Source: Cyclobacterium sp. SYSU L10401
GTDB lineage: Bacteria; Bacteroidota; Bacteroidia; Cytophagales; Cyclobacteriaceae
Reading direction: 5' to 3'
Assembly: GCF_010993705.1 (NCBI RefSeq)
Contig: NZ_WOFO01000018.1
Coordinates: forward strand, 1 to 35,824
Length of the DNA: 35,824 bases
The position numbers and the translations under genes are program-made. Positions 28,401 through 33,141 of this stretch are shown piece by piece; position 1 is the stretch's first letter; each line of letters begins with the position of its first letter. The notes under the pieces were generated by a model. That model saw only the letters and a program-made list of their open reading frames with translations, was not told the DNA's origin and ran no database searches.

Positions 28401-28896
28401 AATCTGTAACGGTACCGGAAGAAGCTCCCTCTACAAAAACAGATACGCCGGGTAGCGGCTCCCCACCGTTGTCTCTGACAATACCGGTCACCGTTTTAAA
28501 AATATCCAATTCAGCTTTTTCTTTAGCTTTTGTTTTGGGTTTGCGGTTAACCGCAATGGTATTGTTAATTTGTTTGAAGTGGAGCCCGGTCTTCCCGGAT
28601 ACTTCCTGAAGAATATCAGCAACAAATTCGGCATGAGCGGTCAATTCCACCTTCTGGTTTAAATTGACCTTCCTGTCGTAATAAAAAAACCGAAGTTCAC
28701 TTTTGGCCTCAATGGTTTTGAAAATCTCCTGAATGCTGTGTTCTCCACCGTGGATTCGGATACTGATTTCATCGATACTCTTGACTTGCCCATTGGCTGT
28801 TCCCGCCAGTACGGAGGCCATGGTAATGACGAGAAATGCGTAGCCATAAAGGACAAATTTGACAGACATAATTATTATGCGTAATAAATTTTTCAT
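25402..28896 (-). CDS. SusC/RagA-family TonB-dependent transporter with STN signalling domain
   Basis: A 1,164-residue outer-membrane importer. In order: signal peptide (ending near GTANGQ, 37), STN domain (about 45-115: HSIQEIFKTIEAKSELRFFY), carboxypeptidase-D-like domain (about 135-210: TVTGIVRDNGGEPLPGVSVF), TonB box region (EEVVVTGYG), plug (about 220-345, with QILKDAAATAIYGSRGANGV), and a long beta-barrel ending TGGVSFTF. The STN domain is the hallmark of transporters that signal to a FecR-type anti-sigma factor, and that gene is next upstream. It pairs with susD 18 bp downstream to import oligosaccharides using TonB energy. A 149-bp gap from fecR contains a hairpin that could affect its expression. 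Confidence 0.95.
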   Translation of the reverse strand: MKNLLRIIIMSVKFVLYGYAFLVITMASVLAGTANGQVKSIDEISIRIHGGEHSIQEIFKTIEAKSELRFFYYDRKVNLNQKVELTAHAEFVADILQEVSGKTGLHFKQINNTIAVNRKPKTKAKEKAELDIFKTVTGIVRDNGGEPLPGVSVFVEGASSGTVTDLDGRFSLETPDTGYLIFSFIGFQRERVNLENGSEFDITLKADDNYLEEVVVTGYGSQIKREVTGNISSVKGDDLAKVQVPSFDAALQGRAAGVQVNQGSGVPGAPSRILIRGTSSISAGSEPLIVVDGFPLTQELTGQGGINSFMSINPADIEDIQILKDAAATAIYGSRGANGVILVTTKSGKDGQSSVNFNYSYGVQEPANMVDLANGEQWLRMVDQAFANDGFDRGWDPVVDGGLVSSFIDTPNQYLTRQMVEQVAASGGTDWLSPIWRQGSIEDVTVSATRGNEKASYFLSLRYQDHKGLMNAQRLQTYGLRANLDFNILDNLKTGIKSNFNYFENQRGQLGGSNEANPNGGRPDRGNRGGYGSALGGAVPVLPVFLDDGSYFDPFGGRNPIVANLPSNYFDKAENYRNISNVFVEYTPVEGLSLRAEGAIDTWYTKSTYHVSDAIRISRYGEVGNTLRNNLNLNAYATYTKKIEDHSFTLVAGAERQRRNFFRTDARAENLVSSDFNIGETAGDNVISLVTGTFPEFRIQSYFGRLNYNFNEKYYAMASFRRDGASVFGRDNRYGQFPALSGGWIISEEDFASNLGPVEFLKLRASFGRTGNADIPNVLENRYVTWPAYSFGSGIIQSVIGVPDIQWEEINTFDASLDFEAYQSRISGSVGFYQQDVKNMLLLNPIPPSQGILLGSSAIWTNIGDLRNRGVEISLNTINIDRPEGFSWRTDFNLTLVKDRVMSLVPRLDENNLGIVQGATITRTGNRLGTYFMAEHAFIDPETGYEYIYEINQDLFNETGIIEKTGETILATPAAAQQNRVEFEGKSGLPTYFGGLQNTFSYKGLDLTIFFSFQGGNYLYDGNRVEVSGGSNFRADLEDRVWTPDNPNGSLPRQSYLKRTRENEPMARPGSTSLYLQDGSFIRLRNVQLSYTLPAALLSKARIKGGRVYVNATNLLTFTGYDGFDPEVANFDSDRQNRNLRQGFIGGSPFPQLRTITGGVSFTF

Positions 28897-28989
28897 AATT
28901 TAGAACGTTAGATTAAACATTTATTCATTAATCGCCTGGAGCAACTGTGTTGGAAATGATGCTTGCGACAGGCTTGAAGTTTGGTCTTT

Positions 28990-29031
28990 GGCCAGAGGAG
29001 GTATTGCGAGTACCTTCCCTGGCCTTTTTTT
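28990..29031 (+). terminator. Terminator-like hairpin facing against the operon, between fecR and susC
   Basis: GGCCAGAGGAGGTA (28990-29003) pairs with TACCTTCCCTGGCC (29011-29024), with 12 Watson-Crick pairs, one G-U and one mismatch across a TTGCGAG loop, followed by T7 (29025-29031). The T run makes it a terminator on the plus strand, yet no plus-strand gene lies here. On the minus strand the same hairpin sits in the fecR-susC spacer without a T tail. It may end an antisense RNA against the susC leader, or structure the operon mRNA. Confidence 0.65.
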
Positions 29032-29045
29032 CATAGGCAAAAGGG

Positions 29046-30071
29046 TTAAAATTGAATCATCACTTTTTTATCTGCTGTTTCGAAAGTAAATTCCTCCGAA
29101 AACTGAATGGTTTGCAACACATTGATTAGGTTTTCATTATTCTTAAATGTCCCGGAAAAGCCTCCACTTGTGGGGTAGGCTCCCGACACAGTGATATCTA
29201 CGCCGTACCACCTTTCCAATTGGGTAACCAGGTCCATAAATGAAACCTGTTCAAAATGAAGGACGCCTTCCTTCCAAAATAGGGTCTGCTCCAAATTGGC
29301 ATTAAAAGTTGCCTGCAATTCACTGGAATCCTTCCTTAAGGTAATTCCCTGTCCCGGATCCAAAAACGTCCTGTTTTCGGTATTAGAAACCTCAGCTTTT
29401 ACCTTTCCTGATACCAGGACCAGGGACACCCGAGCTTCTTCGGGAAAAGTTTTGATATTGAAGGAAGTACCCAAAGCTGTAGTGATCAAATCGCCGGCTT
29501 CCACGGCAAAAGGATGTAAGGAGTCTTTGGCTACTTCAAAATAGGCTTCACCATCCAGAAATATCCTTCTATCGGATTTAAAATTTTCCGGGTACCGTAT
29601 ACTGCTTTCAGCATTCAGGTAAACCTTGGATCCATCATTGAGGTGAATAAGGGTCTTTTTGCCAGCGGGATTGGCTTTTTCCACCCATTGAATGGCTTCT
29701 GTTTCTACGGTGGATTCTGTATCAGTATGGAAATAAGAAGTGTAAAAATAAAAGCCCAGTAGTAGACTTATTGAAGCTGCCACGGCCAATCGGATATAGG
29801 GAAGCCCAAAAATGGTAGCAGCTGCTTTCTGGTCTTCATCATTGCTTTTCCTTGCCTCAAGTGACCTGAGTTCTTGCCATATCTTCGATTTCAGGTCTTC
29901 TGCCTCCCATTCCGGATACTCTTCCGTGGCCAAATCTTCTTTCAGCATCTCGTCAAACTCTTCCGAAAAAAACCGGTCTGACTCCGGACCTTTCAGCCAG
30001 TTGGAAAGCAACTTCCCTTCAGCCTTACTTAACCTTGACGACAACAGTTTTTTAAGTAACTCTTTGATCAT
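29046..30071 (-). CDS. FecR-family anti-sigma factor
   Basis: A 341-residue single-pass inner-membrane regulator. A cytoplasmic N-terminal segment (about 1-90), including SKAEGKLLSNWLKGPESDRF, should bind the sigma factor. A membrane helix follows (about 92-114: YIRLAVAASISLLLGFYFYT). The periplasmic FecR domain covers about 130-235 (KTLIHLNDGSKVYLNAESSI, then YPENFKSDRRIFLDGEAYFE, LGTSFNIKTF). A C-terminal DUF4974-type domain covers about 265-341. It is expected to hold the ECF sigma factor inactive until SusC, through its STN domain, signals substrate. The start codon at 30071 lies at the edge of a 12-bp hairpin, which may limit translation. Confidence 0.95.
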   Translation of the reverse strand: MIKELLKKLLSSRLSKAEGKLLSNWLKGPESDRFFSEEFDEMLKEDLATEEYPEWEAEDLKSKIWQELRSLEARKSNDEDQKAAATIFGLPYIRLAVAASISLLLGFYFYTSYFHTDTESTVETEAIQWVEKANPAGKKTLIHLNDGSKVYLNAESSIRYPENFKSDRRIFLDGEAYFEVAKDSLHPFAVEAGDLITTALGTSFNIKTFPEEARVSLVLVSGKVKAEVSNTENRTFLDPGQGITLRKDSSELQATFNANLEQTLFWKEGVLHFEQVSFMDLVTQLERWYGVDITVSGAYPTSGGFSGTFKNNENLINVLQTIQFSEEFTFETADKKVMIQF

Positions 30072-30097
30072 ATAATAAAAGATGGTCTTTCATTATA
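30071..30097 (-). promoter_or_regulatory. Leader hairpin ending at the fecR start codon
   Basis: On the minus strand TATAATGAAAGA (30097-30086) and TCTTTTATTATA (30082-30071) form a 12-bp stem, one pair being G-U, across a CCA loop. The last stem base is the A of the fecR ATG, so the initiation region would be paired. The stem is AT-rich and may be only moderately stable. Confidence 0.45.
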
Positions 30098-30201
30098 TAC
30101 TAGCTTCGAGTGGGAAAAAATACTTGTAAAAAAAGTTAAAAATGTTATATTTTTAAAAAAACGAATAAAAAATTCAAAAAATTTAAATTTTTAACCTGTT
30201 T

Positions 30202-30795
30202 TTATAGAAATTCGAATAAGCCAGTTCCTGCCCACCATAAGATCTTTTCTGTATTTATTTTCGATTTTATGGTTTTATTGGCCAGGTAAATTTGATTCTC
30301 CACCCTTCTCTTGGGCACCTTCAGCCGGATGGCAATTTCATCTATACTCAAATTTTCCTTGTTTTTCAATTCAAAGACCTGGCGTTGTCCCTTGGGTAAC
30401 TTGCTGGCAAATTTATATACCCATTTCATCAGGTCATTGATGATGTACCTGTATTCTCCTTCCGTATCTGCGGACTCAGGTTCCATCTGGTTTTCCAACT
30501 GAACAAAAACTTTCTCCAGTAATAACCTTTTTTTTCTTTTGATAATAAAAGATTTGGCAATTTTATAGATGTAAGCATTCAGAGACAAATCAACATTTAA
30601 CGCTTCCTTTCTTTGCCAAACTTTTAAAAATACTTCCTGGACGATCCCTTCTGCATCTTCATGTGGGAGGCCAAACTTACGGGAATAATGGTAAAGTTTT
30701 TTGGCGTATTGATCGAAAAGCATCGCAAAAGCCCTTTCTTCTCCCTTTTTTAAAGACGAAATACATAACTCCTCAACTGGTCTCAACTTTTCCAT
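30202..30795 (-). CDS. ECF-type RNA polymerase sigma factor (Bacteroidota sigma-70 family)
   Basis: A 197-residue extracytoplasmic-function sigma factor. Region 2 covers about residues 20-90 (FAMLFDQYAKKLYHYSRKFG, EDAEGIVQEVFLKVWQRKEA, YIYKIAKSFIIKRKKR). Region 4 covers about 125-185 (LPKGQRQVFELKNKENLSID, EIAIRLKVPKRRVENQIYLA). The length is normal. It is encoded directly before fecR, the usual sigma/anti-sigma order, and should activate the SusC/SusD locus when FecR is triggered. A perfect housekeeping promoter lies just upstream, so basal expression is probably constitutive. The 130-bp spacer to fecR is very AT-rich. Confidence 0.95.
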   Translation of the reverse strand: MEKLRPVEELCISSLKKGEERAFAMLFDQYAKKLYHYSRKFGLPHEDAEGIVQEVFLKVWQRKEALNVDLSLNAYIYKIAKSFIIKRKKRLLLEKVFVQLENQMEPESADTEGEYRYIINDLMKWVYKFASKLPKGQRQVFELKNKENLSIDEIAIRLKVPKRRVENQIYLANKTIKSKINTEKILWWAGTGLFEFL

Positions 30796-30823
30796 TTCAG
30801 GTCATTTTTGGGAATGTACCTTC

Positions 30824-30854
30824 CAAAACTACCATTTAAATTAAGATTTGCAAA
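30824..30854 (-). promoter_or_regulatory. Housekeeping promoter of the sigma/anti-sigma genes (TTTG-N19-TAGTTTTG)
   Basis: On the minus strand TTTG (30854-30851) is followed by exactly 19 bp and then TAGTTTTG (30831-30824), an exact match to the Bacteroidota primary sigma consensus TTTG-N19-TAnnTTTG. Transcription should begin near 30817, about 20 nt before the sigma-factor ATG at 30795. Confidence 0.75.
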
Positions 30855-30930
30855 AGGTACCCTGTCCAATAAATCACTTTTAAGGTTGAAATTGTTTAAG
30901 AAAACCGGTCAAATTCCCTTTCAGTTTTCA

Positions 30931-31812
30931 CTAATCAAGATTATCCGGATTCCAATACATCTTGACTTTATCCTCTCTGACCCGAATGCTGACATTCTCA
31001 TTGGGTTCAACAATTTCTCCATCCACATGAAAAGGGGCCCTGGTTAAATTAACAATTTCCACCTGATCTGTAGACCAGACCTGAACGAAATCCAGACCTG
31101 AAATGTCCTCTCTCATTACACCATAAGTCAATTCAAGCCAGTCCTGAAACCCATTGGGATTCAAGACAATAATTTCAAATATCCCATCATCCATCCTGCT
31201 TCCCGGATTAATGGTTGCTCCGGTTCCGTATTTTGACCCATTGGCCACAATCAACATTTTCGCCTCCACGTTTTCTTCCCTTCCTGCAAGACCAATTTTG
31301 AATGAATACGGTTTGATTTCAAATAAGCTGGATAAAGAACTTTTAAAATAGGAAGCCATTCCCCTTTCGTCTTTCTCCTCAAATTTTTTGATCATACCTG
31401 CATTTAAGCCAAAATCAGCCAGATGCAGGCTCACTTGTCCATTTACATCCAGCAGATCCATGGCTATGGTACTTCCTGCCTGCAGACTTGCCAAGCTGTC
31501 TTCCCAGGTCTCCAGTCCCAGACAGGTAGCCAGGCCATTGGCCGAACCAAAGGGTATGGGCAGCAACTTGATTTTTTTTCCCTCCAGGGCCTCTGCTACC
31601 ATTTTGATCGTGCCATCGCCTCCGCCTACCAAAATCAACTCGTAATCCCCATCTTTTACCAGTTTCTTTATTTTTTCTCTATCCTTTTCTCCCGTAGTCT
31701 TCCATAATTCATAATTGCTCAAATGATCACAAATAGACGCAATGATATCATCTTTGTCAGGCATATCTCCTGAAAACGGATTGTATATAAATAAGGCATT
31801 TTGCTTTATCAT
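30931..31812 (-). CDS. Diacylglycerol/lipid kinase family protein (YegS/DgkB-like)
   Basis: A 293-residue cytosolic kinase of the DAGK catalytic family, which phosphorylates diacylglycerol or related lipids using ATP. The nucleotide loop is LVGGGDGTI (about 61-69); the residue after it, where family members often have Asn, is Lys here (GTIK). PIPFGSANGLA (about 86-96) matches the second conserved motif. RMDDGIFEIIVL (about 206-217) and APFHVDGEIV (about 258-267) match the C-terminal motifs P/RxDDGxF and xxxDGE. A Bacteroidota role in membrane or sphingolipid metabolism is possible. It stands alone between the sigma-factor gene and a 320-bp gap. Confidence 0.88.
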   Translation of the reverse strand: MIKQNALFIYNPFSGDMPDKDDIIASICDHLSNYELWKTTGEKDREKIKKLVKDGDYELILVGGGDGTIKMVAEALEGKKIKLLPIPFGSANGLATCLGLETWEDSLASLQAGSTIAMDLLDVNGQVSLHLADFGLNAGMIKKFEEKDERGMASYFKSSLSSLFEIKPYSFKIGLAGREENVEAKMLIVANGSKYGTGATINPGSRMDDGIFEIIVLNPNGFQDWLELTYGVMREDISGLDFVQVWSTDQVEIVNLTRAPFHVDGEIVEPNENVSIRVREDKVKMYWNPDNLD

Positions 31813-32132
31813 AAGATATAAAGAACTGATAAATTTGATTGAAATAATTACAAATATCCTTCCTATCTGTCAAAAATTATGTAGGAGAATTAATTGAAAC
31901 AAATCAGGTGCCAAATTGACAAAAAAATACTCCGACATCTTTCAAAAAGACTGGCTCAAGCCTGATTTTAAAGAATTAAGTCTCTGAAAGTTACAGAAAA
32001 GAAAAAAATAATCACAACCATCTTACGAGACCCAAGTCCACCGAATGATTGTGATTGTAGCCAAAAAATAATAATTGTGATCAAAAACATCAATTTGGTG
32101 GTAATGACCACCGGATTCTAATTTATTGTCAC
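31813..32132. other. AT-rich intergenic region between the PorP/SprF and lipid-kinase genes
   Basis: This 320-bp gap has no ORF of note. It carries a small hairpin, GGTGGT-AATG-ACCACC (32097-32112), about 20 bp beyond the PorP/SprF stop, which may end that transcript, although a compact T run is missing. AATCACAA near 32010 is complementary to TTGTGATT near 32050, and a further TTGTGAT copy follows near 32076. I see no tRNA or recognisable riboswitch. Confidence 0.4.
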
Positions 32133-33083
32133 CTACCAAATGCTCAAACCATTTTCTTTTTTGTCCGGACTGCCAAATAAATGGTACACCAACATCAACT
32201 CGTGGGTAGCGTTGGGCAATAAATAGGATTTGACCATGGGTGCCTCATAAACATAACCTAGCCTAAACCCTTCAAATAGCACCCCCAGCTGGTAGCTGTT
32301 GGCGTAGTTCACCCTATGACCGCCGCCAATCCAAAGTTTGTCCATCAGCAGCAACTTGACATTAAACTCTACATTATCAGGCAGGTCCTCCTGAAAGCGG
32401 TACATCAGGTTGGAGGCCAGCATCATTTGATCCCCTACCTTGCTTCGGTAACCGGCCTGAAAAATATTGACCGGGGGCTTGCGGTCCATAAAGATATCCC
32501 CCGAGCTCAGAGCACCCCCATTTACGTTATGGACTGCGTAGGAAACATAGTATTTTTCATGGGTAAATGCCAGACCCAGGTTAAAATCCAAGACTTCCAT
32601 CCTGGCAAAGCCATTGGCATACTGCATCATCATGGGATCATTTCCCTGCTCTGCGGTAAGGCGGCTGCCGTCCAGACGGGTATGGTTGTAATTTACACCA
32701 GCTCCCAGACGAAGGTTGGTAGATTTGTTGATTCGGATCCTTGAGGCATAGCTGACAATCAATTCATTTTCCAAAAAAGGACCATACTGATCCGAAAACA
32801 GGTTCATCGCCACTGCATTTTTTCCCAAAAGGGCAGCATTGGCATTGCCACCCAATTCGGCAAAGTCCAAGGCTGCGGAAAAAAAGTAGGTTTTGGGAGC
32901 ACCCTCCCAGCCAGCCCACTGGTTGCGGACCAATCCCCTTAAGGTAGAGCCCTCATAACCCGTCAGTCCCGGGTTATAGTAACTTTGCAAGTGACTAAAC
33001 TGAGAAGTATATTTCCGGGACTGTCCCTCTGCTGTGACAACAGCTAAAAATAGGATCGCTATGGATAAGTAAAACTTTTTCAT
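32133..33083 (-). CDS. PorP/SprF-family type IX secretion outer-membrane protein
   Basis: A 316-residue outer-membrane beta-barrel protein of the PorP/SprF family. The signal peptide ends near AEGQ (about 21). The mature start SHLQSYYNPGLTGYEGSTLR matches the family's YNPA/GxxG opening, and LRGLVRNQWAGWEGAPKTYF the conserved R.QW.G..GAP.T segment. DFNLGLAFTHEKYYVSYAVH and the late NSYQLGVLFEGFRLGYVYE are also family-like. These proteins are dedicated partners for T9SS type B cargo. The large adhesin with that sorting domain is encoded immediately upstream (58-bp spacer), so this is probably its partner. Confidence 0.93.
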   Translation of the reverse strand: MKKFYLSIAILFLAVVTAEGQSRKYTSQFSHLQSYYNPGLTGYEGSTLRGLVRNQWAGWEGAPKTYFFSAALDFAELGGNANAALLGKNAVAMNLFSDQYGPFLENELIVSYASRIRINKSTNLRLGAGVNYNHTRLDGSRLTAEQGNDPMMMQYANGFARMEVLDFNLGLAFTHEKYYVSYAVHNVNGGALSSGDIFMDRKPPVNIFQAGYRSKVGDQMMLASNLMYRFQEDLPDNVEFNVKLLLMDKLWIGGGHRVNYANSYQLGVLFEGFRLGYVYEAPMVKSYLLPNATHELMLVYHLFGSPDKKENGLSIW

Positions 33084-33110
33084 TTCCTTGGCTTTTTCTG
33101 GTTAAAAATG

Positions 33111-33134
33111 GCCGGCCTGCCCATGCAAGCCGGC
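33111..33134 (-). terminator. GC-rich hairpin between the surface-protein and PorP/SprF genes
   Basis: On the minus strand GCCGGCTTGC (33134-33125) pairs with GCAGGCCGGC (33120-33111) across ATGG, with one mismatch, followed by CATTTTTAACC. It lies just after the stop of the surface-protein gene. The strong stem with a short T5 run fits a partial terminator or attenuator that lowers PorP/SprF expression relative to the cargo. Confidence 0.6.
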
Positions 33135-33141
33135 ACTCAAT

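Noticed and set aside
30177-30192. A perfect 16-bp palindrome, AAAAATTTAAATTTTT, after the sigma-factor gene.
   Set aside because: It consists only of A and T within a very AT-rich spacer, so chance is likely and a stable hairpin is not.
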